A DNA stretch of 64,000 nucleotides from the NCBI GenBank assembly GCA_905160935.1, contig CAJHZI010000416.1, forward strand, positions 2,002,501 to 2,066,500, written 5' to 3'. The position numbers and the translations under genes are program-made. Below are positions 54,071 to 64,000 of the stretch, in pieces. Under the pieces are notes generated by a model. It ran no database searches. It worked only from the letters and a program-made list of their open reading frames with translations, and was not told where the DNA came from. Positions within the stretch are counted from its first letter, which is position 1. The number at the start of each line of letters is the position of its first letter. The stretch comes from Enchytraeus crypticus. Taxonomy: Eukaryota; Annelida; Clitellata; Enchytraeida; Enchytraeidae.

Positions 54071-54712
54071 CTGTGCAAATATATAAGTTATGAGTTAATT
54101 ACTAGTTAATAATATAAAACATCAATTATAATGTAATTACAAATAAAACATCAACCTATCAAATTTGAAATATATGACCAGAGGACAAATTTGTAATGTA
54201 TTGTTAACTCAATTAAATAGTATTAAATAGTATTCACCCTTAAACGGTATCGTAATTTTTCACCTCAATTTGGTAACCTGGGGTGTGTTAGCACTCCAAT
54301 GGTTTAATATGTATAAACTCGATGTATTATTGTTTTAAGTCATACAAATAAAAAATAATTCCTCTTGTAATAATTTTCTTTACATTTATTATTCTTGGAT
54401 AGTTATACTTAATTGTCAATGGGAATATCTGTGCCCGAATATCCACACAAGTATTGAAGATAGCATAACTTAAATATCTTAGTAGCAAAAGTTAACTTGC
54501 GATAAAATTAAAAAAACTAAAAATAACTAAAAAATTGTGTCTTGTTATTATTATACCATAACAAGACACTATTTTAACTAAAATAGTGTCTTGTTATTAT
54601 TACACCGTACTAAGTTTTTTAGCTGCTAAATGTTTGCTAAGGCTAAATGCACTAGTGCAGATGCTTTAAAGTTTCTAGCTGCAACTTTGACAAATTATTG
54701 TTGAATGCTCTT

Positions 54713-55102
54713 CACAGCATGTTTTCTGACAGGTGATGCAAAAGGGCGTGTACTTTCTCGTCCTGTTTTCGTGGACAAATATGGCACCTGTCCTGAGTTT
54801 TGTGCACGGTAGTAGGATTCACAAGTTTAATCACATCAAAGCCGAGGAGTCGCAGAGCTAGCTTTGGACCTTTCTGCATGATTATCTAATCTCCTCTCTT
54901 GTTCCGGAAGAACCAGACTGGCCGCAAGGTCTGACAGGAACTTTCTGAGAAGAAAAAGTGTAACTTGTGCCTCATGGTGCTCTTGCCTTTGTTCCAAACT
55001 GGCAATTGTTCAACCCATTTCACATACGCTGCCACCGCGGCAATGTTCAGAATGTTCATGAACAGACACAGAAGCCACATTCTAGTGCCTCTCTTACATG
55101 AG
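54713..55102 (-). pseudogene. piggyBac transposase, C-terminal part
   Basis: Minus strand: RMWLLCLFMNILNIAAVAAY, VKWVEQLPVWNKGKS, and, after a frame change, VHKTQDRCHICPRKQDEKVH. These match the order of piggyBac transposases: the WP..LF.N.LDIA.IAAY segment, the W...NP.W..GKS segment, and the start of the C-terminal cysteine-rich domain (CHICP). Internal stops and the shift near 54880 show that it is inactive. Confidence 0.85.
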
Positions 55103-56438
55103 TGTCAGGCGCGGATTGATCGATCCTTTATGCACTTGATACTGTCATGGATGTTTTGTTTACATCTAAAGCTACAGGGTTTTTTTTAAACAGCTCGTGG
55201 TAGCACTGTATCATTGCGGGGTCTTTGGACTTTAACTCACTTCCTCCTCGGTCTTTAAAAGTATAAACATGTACTAGAAATGTTTTAAACTTTATACATA
55301 TTATTTCTATTATTTTTTTGGGCTTTCATTAAGTGTTTATTTTAAGTCATGACCGAGCGGGGAAGGCCACTGTGCGTCCGTTATCTGTAACTTGTAAGTA
55401 TATGTAGTATGCTCGATGAATAGTGCATTAAGGAAAACACTTTACAGTAGTAATTTCTCCTCCATTGTCTGTATAGTTTTGGTGGCAATTATTTGCCCAG
55501 CCTAAAGCCTGTGGGTGTAGGAAGTGGCTCGTGTGTTGTTGTGATAACCCTATTTGAGAGGGGAAAAGCTAGCATTCATTAACTTGAGCAGACTTTATTG
55601 TGTAATAATTTAGAGGCCAGTACTAGGAATTTATAAGAGAGCGAGTACTGTGGCCTAAGTGAAATTTACCAGGTGTGGCTAAAATAGTTTCCTGGGGGTT
55701 CTTGTTTAAAACATATAAAAAACGGCTAGACCGTTTCAAGACTCGGAGACTCTAGTCTGGGTAAGAATTAACAGAGCCAGTGTGATAAATTAAATCCTTG
55801 GGGATTTAGAAATAGGCGGCAAACCCATTTGGTATGTTTATGGGTGACGACCCATTTGTTTGAGGGATAATTTATAGACCAGTTTCGAGGGGAATCTACT
55901 GTATCGTGGTTTTTCACATATTGATACATTGGTGCGTAGCATAACACATATGTTAATTACAGATAATGAGCAACCAGTGTGGTAGTTCAGTTTAACGCCC
56001 GTTTTCATATTTGTGTCGACTATACTTTGCGCCGTGTAACTTTAAAGGCGATATAGTAATTTATGAACATCTTATTTATATTTATTTAATTTGTTATTAT
56101 TATAAGTATTATTATTATGACTGTATTTTAATTTTATATTCACGCCGTTTAACTCGTCATCGTTTCTTGCACGGTTGATACTTTGTTTTGTTCATAATAA
56201 AACGTTAATTGAGGAATGAATATTCCTCTAATTAATTAGTAATTCCTGTTGTTTGCCTGAGTACATCTTTGTGTAGGAATTTAATTAAGTGAGACATTAC
56301 CTGTTTCATTAACTCTCACATTATTTGCCTCAGTTATCAGAGATTTGAACCTGGTCCAGGATTTTGTAAATATCTTGGCATATTTTCATTTCCTGATATG
56401 TCTGGTTGTTAATACCTTCATTGGTACTTTACCTGACA
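55103..56438 (+). mobile_element. Probable solo LTR (1.3 kb) inserted in piggyBac
   Basis: The insert starts TGTCAGG and ends CCTGACA, and ATGAG lies immediately on each side (55098-55102 and 56439-56443). TG...CA ends, a 5-bp duplication, a TATA-like GTATAAAC at 55261 and AATAAA at 56196 fit a solo long terminal repeat. It has no coding frame. Removing the insert and one ATGAG restores the transposase frame across RTYS and CKRGT. A non-coding TIR transposon is the alternative. Confidence 0.78.
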
Positions 56439-56880
56439 ATGAGTATGTACGGACCAGGTGGTCGAGATTATCAACACCGGATTTGCTTGCATTGTAATAC
56501 AAGATTATATCTGGCTTACTGTCGATCTCTTTCGAAGTATGTTTGTCGTGGTGCATGGTGCTAAGTAGTATAATTGCTTTGTTCATCTTTGAAACATAAT
56601 AGACTTATGAAAGTTGATCATGGAATCCAAAGATTGAAGACTTAACTTTGCGTGAATGTGATTTCTGCATTTGTTCTGGAATTTCTCGCTTGCTTTTTCA
56701 TAGTTCCAACGATAGTTGTATTGACCAGAAGAAGCTTTTGTGCTAGATTTATTCCTGTGAAGAAGTTATTCCAAGTAACATTACGACCAGTCATATGCTA
56801 TGGCTGCGTTAGACGCTTCACAATCTGTTCTCCTTGGTTTTGATCTCGTGCTGTACCTGGTTGCCGCCCGAGATAATTTT
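56439..56880 (-). pseudogene. piggyBac transposase, middle part
   Basis: Minus strand: GRQPGTARDQNQGEQIVKRL, then GRNVTWNNFFTGINLAQKLL and VNTTIVGTMKKQARN, then KAIILLSTMHHDKHTS and KPDIILYYNASKSGVDNLDH. These are the conserved GRNVT.DNFFTS, TT.VGT.RKN and KP.I...YN..KGGVD.LD segments of piggyBac transposases. At least one stop lies between them. The frame runs across 56438 into the LTR-like insert. Confidence 0.86.
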
Positions 56881-57309
56881 CCCCTTTGAGTGGGGAAATT
56901 TATTTGAGAACAATTAACAAAAGTAACATCAGCTCAAATAACATTGTTTCACAACAATAAAATGCACTGTAGAATATGATTTCCTATGTTAATTTATTGG
57001 GCTGTACTCACACCCCAGGTTACCAAAGTAGCTATACTCACATATTAGGCCATACCCATCACCCTCAATGGGCGTGACACTCTAGTCAGTTTTGCAGAAT
57101 ATGAGTATGGAGTAACTGAAGGCATTCCTAGAATGACAGCTGATAGTAAGCGAGGGGAAAGAAGAAATCGGCTATAGAAGGAGGCTGGGGTGTATTTACA
57201 CCCCAGGTTTATCAATTAAGGGTTGAATATATTCGAATGGAAGAGATAAATAGGGATTTCACTGACAATATGGTATGGCACATAGAGTAGTGGAGAAGGT
57301 CTGTTCGTA

Positions 57310-57978
57310 TCTCGACCATTGTCGTATTAAATATATCAAACCTTTATGAAATTAACTGCATGTAGCCACTTCTAAAACGTTTAGACGTTGTGACGTCATG
57401 TTAATTGATTTGCAATAAATAAACAGAATTTTGATGAAATTTAGTGTCTTGAGTGTTTTGTTTTAGACTTGATTGATTACATTGGTGTACTATTAATTTA
57501 GATCATGGTTCTATGCTCTATTATTACTCTGTTTTACAGTAATTTTGTTGAAAATCAATTTACAATGTTGACCATTATTTTTATTTAAAGTTGATTCGCT
57601 GGCATACTATTTTATACTGAATTTAGTGTTTAAATTTAAGGTCATTGTGTTTTTGTTTTTATGATTATTTAATTTATTGCATATTTGTATCATTTTATGT
57701 AATTTGTGTAATACTACATCATAATTTAAATTGTACTTTCTATATTGTTTACATTTACTGATTTGTCAGTTGTGTAAAACACATTTCGATCAAGAATTCC
57801 TATTAATTCTCTTCGAAGCAACATTTCTCTTTGCTCTTTTGACATCCAATCCGTCTCTAACTCAGACCATATCATATCATTGCCTTGCATGATTTGGCTG
57901 AGACTCACAATTTTGACTGTTCTGCTATCACTGAAATTTGGCTTTCCTCTATAACCACTCCTTCTGATTTTTGATAAC
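57310..57978. other. No gene seen; probable 5' flank of LINE element 1
   Basis: AT-rich. The minus-strand frame at 57726-58070 overlaps LINE ORF1 antisense and has no homology I recognise. The 5' end of the LINE was not located. Confidence 0.4.
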
Positions 57979-58966
57979 ATGGCTACGCAATATATTAGAA
58001 GCGAAACATCATGCTTTATAGCGAATAACTTTAACTCTATGCATAGGAATGATTTATTACATAAAATCATAGGATTTTATTCAGGAGAGGAACTTTCACA
58101 AGCTAAAGTAATACTACATAGCTCAATTGAGAAGATACGCAGATTAGAAATGGATATAGAGAAACCAATCCCACGTCTCATCGTGAGAAGGGCAGGGGAT
58201 AATAAAATCAAACTGGATTCGGAGGACATTCTGGACCTCTTCGACTACATGTCAACAAACAAGTTAGTCTTTCCAAACTTTTGTGCTGTAGACCTAACGA
58301 GAATCCCATCCGTTAAAGCTGTTAATACGGAAGTTTCCGACCTGACCTCTGCCATTACCAGTTTATCGGCACAAGTTGGTCTCATAGAAACCAAACTGGA
58401 GCAGCTCTCTCAGGGAAAGAGTACACATGATCCTATCAGTAATTCAGGTACCTCAATCTTCCTACTCACTCCAATACCAGCAACTCAGCTGGTACTTCAC
58501 AACAAAACCACGGGGTTAGATATAAGAGCTGGGCGGATATGGTTAATTCCCCTCCACCCTCTATCTGTGAAACTGTTCCTCCCCCATCTAACGCGCCTTC
58601 AAAGGATGTGCCGGAGGATTTTATAGTGGTTCAGCGGCGCAGATCTAAACCAGCATCCATCACTGGAAAAAGGATATCCTGTGCAGACGGCAAAATCAAA
58701 GCTGTAGCAAAGAAAATCACAATCTTTGCTGGCAGGCTAGAAAAAACACGGAAGTGGACGATCTTAAGGAATATCTAAAGAGCAGTGGAATCCCTGATTG
58801 TTATTGTAAGAAACTATCTGGAATAGCAAAGGATGGTAAGGAATTTAAATCCGCTGTCTTTATTATCTCATGCGACATAAAATATAAAGATATCATCTTT
58901 GATGAGAGCACCTGGCCTGAGAACTGTTCTGTTAGAGAATGGCAATATATTCAGAAGAACTCTTAA
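57979..58966 (+). pseudogene. LINE element 1 ORF1, frameshifted
   Basis: Starts ATGGCTACG at 57979 with MATQYIRSETSCF, then a helical N-terminal part (EELSQAKVILHSSIEKIRRL), LDSEDILDLFDYMSTNKLVF and a coiled segment (LSAQVGLIETKLEQLSQ). The reading frame changes near 58540 (SPPPSICETVPPP, VVQRRRSKPASITG, KKITIFAGRLEKT) and again near 58745 (VDDLKEYLKSSGIPDCYCKK ... STWPENCSVREWQYIQKN), ending at 58966. The third part resembles the RRM-like domain of ORF1p in CR1-related LINEs. Two frameshifts make it inactive. It is homologous to the ORF1 at 62010. Confidence 0.78.
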
Positions 58967-59074
58967 GTCAAGTTAATCTACATTCTGTTAATTTGTGTAC
59001 ATTATATATCGAATCGATTAACCTTTCGACATAATGTAATTCTCTGTATCTCTATCAATAAAATTTCTTTGATA

Positions 59075-61672
59075 ATACAGCAGAATTCTTGGTCGTTGAT
59101 ATATTACTTATGCATGGTAAAATTAGACTCTATTTAATTTACAGACATCCGAGTCAATCAGCTACTGTCTTTATTGATAAATTTTTCAAGTTCCTTTCCA
59201 TATGCAAGCCTTTAAAAAAGAGTCTTATACGTGGTGATGTAAATATTGATTTGTTAAAATTTAGTGTGTTTAATTTCATTGATCGCTATGTTAATGAGCT
59301 GTCCAATTTGAACTTTATGCCGTTCTCATTAATTCCTACACATTGTATTAATAACTCGCGTAGCATAATTGACCATATCTTCGCGAACCTCAGTTTTGAT
59401 TATACTGAAGGCATCAGTGTAAAGTCCCTAACGGTTACAAGCGATATTACTGATCACTATGCCAATGTTGTACTACTGGTTTCTAAAAATGAAAGAGGTA
59501 ACTACTGTGATCGCCCTTTCATTAGAATTTATAGCACTCAAAACATTAACAACTTTCATGATCATCTCTCGAAAACTGACTGGACACCGATCTATAATTT
59601 GATTAATTTTGATGAGGCTATTACTCATCTAACGAATTCCTTAATAGCTGCCTCTGAGCTGAGCTTTCCTTTAATTCGGTGCTCTCATAAAACATATAAG
59701 GATAAACCCTGGATCTCTAAAGAGTTAAAGTCTAGAATTAAAATAAAAAACAATCTATACCATACTTTCAAAAAATCTAACTTACCTCTTAATAAAACTA
59801 ATTATCTGAATTACCGAAAAATACTTGATAAGGATATCAAAAACTTCCGTCAATGTTATTATAGAAATAAATTAGACATAAGATTTAATTCAATTAAGAA
59901 TATTTGGAGAACTTTGAATAATATTACCAGTTATCGTGATATAACTAAGAATCAGACTATTGATCACTTAACTACAAATACTGGTGTTATTAGAAATAAA
60001 AAGGATATTGCGGAAGAATTTAATACATATTTTATACAAAATAGTATACGGCTAGCAGAAGCGATCCCACGAAATGATGTATCATAGCAGAGTTTTCTTC
60101 CGCACTCTATTTTCCTAACTCCAACTTCCAACAGTGAAGTCTTAAATTTCATTCACTCCATGAATAAGAGTTATTCTACTGGCAATGACTCTATATACAG
60201 TAAAATTGTACAATTATCTGCTAATTAAATTTCAAACCAACTTACTTTTATCTATAATAAATCGTTTGAATTAGGCTACTTTCCTGAGAATTTCAAATTA
60301 TCCAAGGTCATCCCTGTCTACAAAAAGGGTAAACATGACTTAGTGGAAAATTATAGACCAATTTCCCTCCTTAATAATTTAAGTAAAACATTTGAGAAAA
60401 TCATGCATAAACGCAATACTACATTTCTAAATAAGTACGAAATCCTTACTGAAAATCACTTTGGTTTTAGATCCGGCCATTCTACAACTGATGCTCTTTC
60501 TCTAGTGTAAATTTTTTATCTACTGAACATAAACATAAAAACAAGACACTTGGTATATTTTTAGATCTCTCAAAAGCCTTTGATACTGTTGATCATAACA
60601 TTCTGCTTCACAAATTACATTTTTATGGAATACGTGGTACTGACTATGATTAATTTAACTCTTATTTATCTCGAAGAAAACAATACACCTTAATTGGTGA
60701 CAGCATTTCTAGTGTGTTATCTGTTGGTATCGGTGTTCCTCAAGGTTCGATTTTAGGACCTTTACTTTTTATAATCTATATGAATGACATTCATAATGCC
60801 TGTTCATTTGGGTCCATAAAACTGTATGCTGATGATTCTAATTTGTTTGTTAAACATAAGTCTATTGATGAATTGTTTATCTCTGCGAATCTAGCTTGCT
60901 CTGAAATAAGTAAATGGTTTATAAGTAACAAGCTAACTGTAAATTGCTCTAAGTCTTCATATGTATTGTTCTACCCCACTAAAGACGATGAAGCTCTTAT
61001 TCAAACTAACAATTTAACTGTATCCCTTGATAATAACTGCATTAATAGAACATATGTTACCAAATTTTTAGGCTTAACATTAGATGAAAATTTGACTTTT
61101 GGTGATCATATTAAATCATTAATCTGTACAATTAATAATTTTAATAGTATGTTATACAATCGTAGAGATTTTATTCCTGTGAATTGTCGTAGAAATTTAT
61201 ACCTTTCATTGGTGCAATCAAGGACACAATATGGCATTGAAGTTTATGCCAATACAACCAAACAGTTGCTTCAACCCTTACATGTTGCATGTAACCGTAT
61301 TCTAAGAACTTTACAGAATAAACATAAGTTTCATAATGTTAAGCAACTTTATATGAATTATAATGTATTACCAATTTTTCAGTTATTCCAACTACATACT
61401 GGTAAACTTGTTTTTAAATGTATCAATTTCCCCGATCTGACTATGTCAGTGTCCATAAAATGTATTTTCATTGCTAATCAAATCTCGTTTGTGTATAATA
61501 CAAGACTCTCCAAGACCAATTATTTGTGTTCTAGAACAACTTCAGAATTTTTAAATCTTATGTCTATAACTTTATCAATTCTTGGAACCAAATACTTCCT
61601 GATATCCGCAGTTCGAGGTCCCTAGCAGAATTCACTAAACATTACAAATATATATTGTTTGATGGTTTGTAA
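59075..61672 (+). pseudogene. LINE element 1 ORF2: partial endonuclease and reverse transcriptase, disrupted
   Basis: The frame enters at AEFLVVD (59080), in the middle of the endonuclease domain: YRHPSQS and GDVNIDLL remain, but the first ~130 residues present in element 2 are deleted. The RT follows with [62 protein letters not shown], the catalytic YADD at 60825-60836, NKLTVNCSKS and TKFLGLTLDE. Stops at 60085, 60226 and about 60508, frameshifts near 60510 and 61540, and a stop in the Y-D*FN segment near 60650 break it. The original end reads RSLAEFTKHYKYILFDGL with TAA at 61670. It is a CR1/L2-like non-LTR element. Confidence 0.85.
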
Positions 61673-61978
61673 ATTACTAAATTTCGGTTTCTTTTGTGTA
61701 AATGTCCAGCTAGAATTGTTGCTTAGCTAAAGTGTGTATTTAAGTTGATTTTGCATTAAACATGACATTAATATAGTTGTAGACGGTGGTCAGCTAGATA
61801 AGATGTGTATCATCTTCCCTGACGGCCGTTGTTCTAGTTTCTTAAGACAGTTTGATACCCTGTGTTTCTGGAAATTTTTTATTTTATTTTTTTTAAATGT
61901 TTATTTCTATTGGTATTTGTCAGTTTTTTTTGGTGTTGATGCTGAAATAAACACATATCTCTCTCTCTCTCTCTCTTG
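61673..61978 (+). mobile_element. LINE element 1 3' UTR with (TC)n end
   Basis: Contains GGTGGTCAGCTAGATAAGAT and TTCCCTGACGGCCGTTGTTC, then a T-rich stretch, AATAAACACATA and a CTCTCTCTCTCTCT tract near 61960-61976. A short simple repeat is a common 3' end for this class. Element 2 begins directly afterwards. Confidence 0.65.
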
Positions 61979-62009
61979 AATTTGTAAATTGCCTCTCATG
62001 TAAACAAAC

Positions 62010-63281
62010 ATGGCGACACACAGTTGTTCTAAAATAAACGCCTTATTGTGCTTTGCAATAAACTCGCTTAAGAAACTCTCATCTAAGACAACTAAGTCTA
62101 GGATAATTGAATTCTATAATAATGAATCCATAAGTGCAGCAAAGGATATGCTAATAACGGATATAGAAGCGTTATGTCTAGACAACTTTAAATCTCCACC
62201 TAATCGTAGAGATAAAGGAGATAAAGACAGTAAAGCAAAGTTGGAGCTTGATGATATCTTATCGGTCCTTTCATTCGTCTTCGAGAACGACTACTCAAGC
62301 CTCCTTCCCCGCTATTCAATTGAAAACCTGGACGACATTCCCTCCGTGAAACTGGATAACGGTGAATGGAATATATTCATGTCAAAATTGAGCACCATTG
62401 AAGAAACCGTGGCCATCTTGAAAGCTCAATATGCAAATGACGAAAGTGTTAGAATTCAAAGTTCGACTGAGCTGGCTCGCATAGCCTCTATTGTCGATCT
62501 CATTAACTTTCAGCGTACCAATACAGCTGTGCACACGGTCGTTCATTCACAATCTCACAACAATCAGCTGATCACCCATCGACTCAGCAATCAGCTCAAG
62601 CTCCCAACAATAACTCTCACACTCGCCGTCACACTACAGCTGCTCGAGTTATACACAAATCCATCGACTATGAGACAGCTGATTGTGAATCAGAAGGGGG
62701 TTCATGGATCAACGCAGCTAGTCGTAAGAAGCGTAGAGTCGCTGACGCCCAGCTGTCACCTCCAGATCAAAACATAAACACAGCTCCTGAGAGCAGCATG
62801 CTTTGGAGCGATCGTGTTGCTAATTCTCCTCCAAGAAAGCAACCGCCTCTTAAGAAAAAACTGATTTAGATAATAGGAAAGAACTTACAGCCTTCTGACG
62901 TCAGCCATAATAACAAACGCCATAATAAAATCAGCAAAGCCCTATATTAAGAAAAGGGTTCTCGGGATTTACAACGTCGACCTCTCCGAAACCGTTGAAT
63001 CGTTAGGGTCATCCATTACATCAGCATGTGGCAGTCCTCCAATCTCTTGCTTCCAAATCAAATCAAGAGACACTAATTCGAATGCATTCCGTGTCTGCAT
63101 CAATGAAAACATATTCGAAAATCTCATCAACTCTAAACTACTATGGTCCAGTGGAATCATAATTAAACAGTGGACCTTCAAACCCAAAGAAGCAACCAGT
63201 CAAAACTCCTCTGCTAACTCCACCACAGCAGCGGCCACTCGCACAGCTCTTCCAATAGGCCTAACTCCTGCAATCTCTTAG
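62010..63281 (+). pseudogene. LINE element 2 ORF1, frameshifted
   Basis: ATG at 62010: MATHSCSKINALLCFAINSL, KKLSSKTTKSRIIEFYNNES, LELDDILSVLSFVFENDYSS and LSTIEETVAILKAQYA, the same architecture as element 1 ORF1. Near 62560-62620 the conserved frame shifts to TAARVIHKS, GGSWINAASRKKRR, MLWSDRVANSPPRKQPPLKK (stop near 62867). A C-terminal RRM-like part resumes at 62958: VLGIYNVDLSETVESLGSSI, CFQIKSRDTNSNAF, LLWSSGIIIKQWTFKPKEAT, and stops at 63279-63281. Damaged by at least two lesions but younger-looking than element 1. Confidence 0.78.
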
Positions 63282-63291
63282 ATCACCGATT

Positions 63292-64000
63292 ATGGAGAAT
63301 CTAAATATCTTTCCTGAAATAGACAACTTAAACAATATCAGTCCTAATAGCTTACTAGACAATGATCTTATAAATAGCTCTAGAATTGGATACTATAATT
63401 ATGAGGATTCCTGCAAATATCTTAAATCGGCAGAGAAAACATCTAATATTTCTGTCTTCCATATTAATATATGCAGTCTCAACGCAAAACATGAAAAATT
63501 AAAAGAAATGCTGGAAACCTTCAATAACAAATTTGATGTCATAGCTCTGTCAGAGATATATGTGACTAATATTTGCTACTTCAATTCTGTCTTCACGGAC
63601 TACAATTTTATTTATAGCTCTCCTAAAATCGGCCGAGTGGGAGGAGTCGGATTCCTAATTAAGAAGCACCTGTGCTACAACATTACTCACTCATCTATGG
63701 ACAACGATTTCTTTGGTTCACTCGCAGAACACTTAGTGATTAACATCACAGTTAAGAGCAGCATTTTTCGTGTCTATCTGTTCTACCGACATCCTACTAC
63801 GTTAATTTCTGAATTTAATGTTTTAATTGCTAAGTTCATGAAGCTTGTTAGACCATTAAGAAAAAGTTTTGTAATTGGTGATTTAAATATCAATCTCAAT
63901 AACTACTTGACCAATGTCCACGTTAGAAACTATGTCGATATATTAGATAGTTTAAAATTTAATTGTTTTTCAATTTTATCAACTCATTGTGATAAGGATT
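63292..64000 (+). CDS. LINE element 2 ORF2, N-terminal endonuclease (runs off the window)
   Basis: ATG at 63292, ten bases after the ORF1 stop. The frame is open for all 236 codons to the window end. It shows the apurinic-type endonuclease motifs in order: ISVFHINICSLNAKHEKL, FDVIALSEIYVT (catalytic Glu), GRVGGVGFLIKK, VYLFYRHPTTL and SFVIGDLNINLNN (catalytic Asp/Asn). The reverse transcriptase should follow beyond 64000. The codes NICSLN, SEIY and GDLNIN are intact, so this domain may still be functional. Element 1 retains only the second half of it. Confidence 0.83.
   Translation, partial: MENLNIFPEIDNLNNISPNSLLDNDLINSSRIGYYNYEDSCKYLKSAEKTSNISVFHINICSLNAKHEKLKEMLETFNNKFDVIALSEIYVTNICYFNSVFTDYNFIYSSPKIGRVGGVGFLIKKHLCYNITHSSMDNDFFGSLAEHLVINITVKSSIFRVYLFYRHPTTLISEFNVLIAKFMKLVRPLRKSFVIGDLNINLNNYLTNVHVRNYVDILDSLKFNCFSILSTHCDKD

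Larger units (their letters stand above)
54240..57226 (-). mobile_element. piggyBac-type DNA transposon remnant (approximate ends)
   Basis: Transposase pieces lie at 54713-55102 and 56439-56880. Outside them, GGTAACCTGGGGTGTGTTAG (54272) and the reversed sequences near 57002-57030 and 57185-57215 (GGTAACCTGGGGTGTGAGTA; AACCTGGGGTGTAAATACAC) form subterminal inverted repeats. CACCCTTAA at 54236 and, reversed, AACCCTTAA at 57226 are plausible outer ends next to TTAA-like sites. The exact ends are uncertain. Confidence 0.6.

Noticed and set aside
57726-58070. Minus-strand 114-codon frame
   Set aside because: Half of it is antisense to LINE ORF1 and the rest is AT-rich flank; no motif is present.
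58539-58966. Two separate small genes after the LINE ORF1
   Set aside because: They continue ORF1 in other frames (compare 62620-63281) and are products of frameshifts.

Overview
The window comes from an AT-rich, repeat-laden invertebrate (metazoan) nuclear genome. The evidence is spliced genes with GT-AG introns, C2H2 zinc-finger genes with HxxxH fingers, several LINE families, pol III-derived SINEs, a piggyBac remnant, an LTR insertion and long (TA)n microsatellites. No feature fixes the phylum. There is no bacterial-type gene, operon, rRNA gene or intact tRNA gene.

The main genic content is a cluster of closely related C2H2 zinc-finger (ZNF) genes. Four plus-strand copies lie at 1-31 kb: gene A (terminal exon only), gene B (6.7-11.5 kb), gene B2 (14.9-23.1 kb) and gene C (26.6-30.3 kb), followed by a decayed fifth copy at 30.4-31.1 kb. 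Two minus-strand copies are gene D (42.8-36.8 kb) and gene E (54.1-51.7 kb). Each gene can be read as small 5' coding exons spliced to one large exon carrying all 9-14 fingers. The 5' exons encode an acidic module with the core VSEDLITHSS and, separately, a basic module with the core LRNCSVVLRR. Every internal junction I can place is phase 1, so modules can be gained, lost or duplicated without breaking the frame. Summed exon lengths are divisible by three in B, B2, C and D. The plus-strand genes sit in tandem segmental duplications that also carry shared introns, upstream blocks and repeats.

The regions between and inside the genes are filled with mobile DNA. 18-21.5 kb: decayed LINE copies, one split by a full-length SINE whose head looks like a tRNA/5S rRNA hybrid. 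31.6-36.3 kb: an inverted repeat pair, long (TA)n tracts, a GC-richer block with an 89-bp minisatellite, a terminal-inverted-repeat element carrying tRNA-like and TTAGGG-like sequence, and an 86-bp-arm palindrome. 38-51 kb: LINE and SINE fragments, two more TIR elements and microsatellites. 54.2-57.2 kb: a piggyBac transposase remnant interrupted by a probable 1.3-kb solo LTR with a 5-bp target duplication. 58-64 kb: two related two-ORF LINEs head to tail. The second has an endonuclease reading frame that is still open at the window edge.

The zinc-finger proteins are presumably nuclear DNA-binding factors. Their N-terminal modules would be candidates for effector or partner-binding segments, but no function can be read from sequence alone. 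Coordinates of exon ends are inferred from splice motifs and conserved phase across paralogues, not from transcripts.
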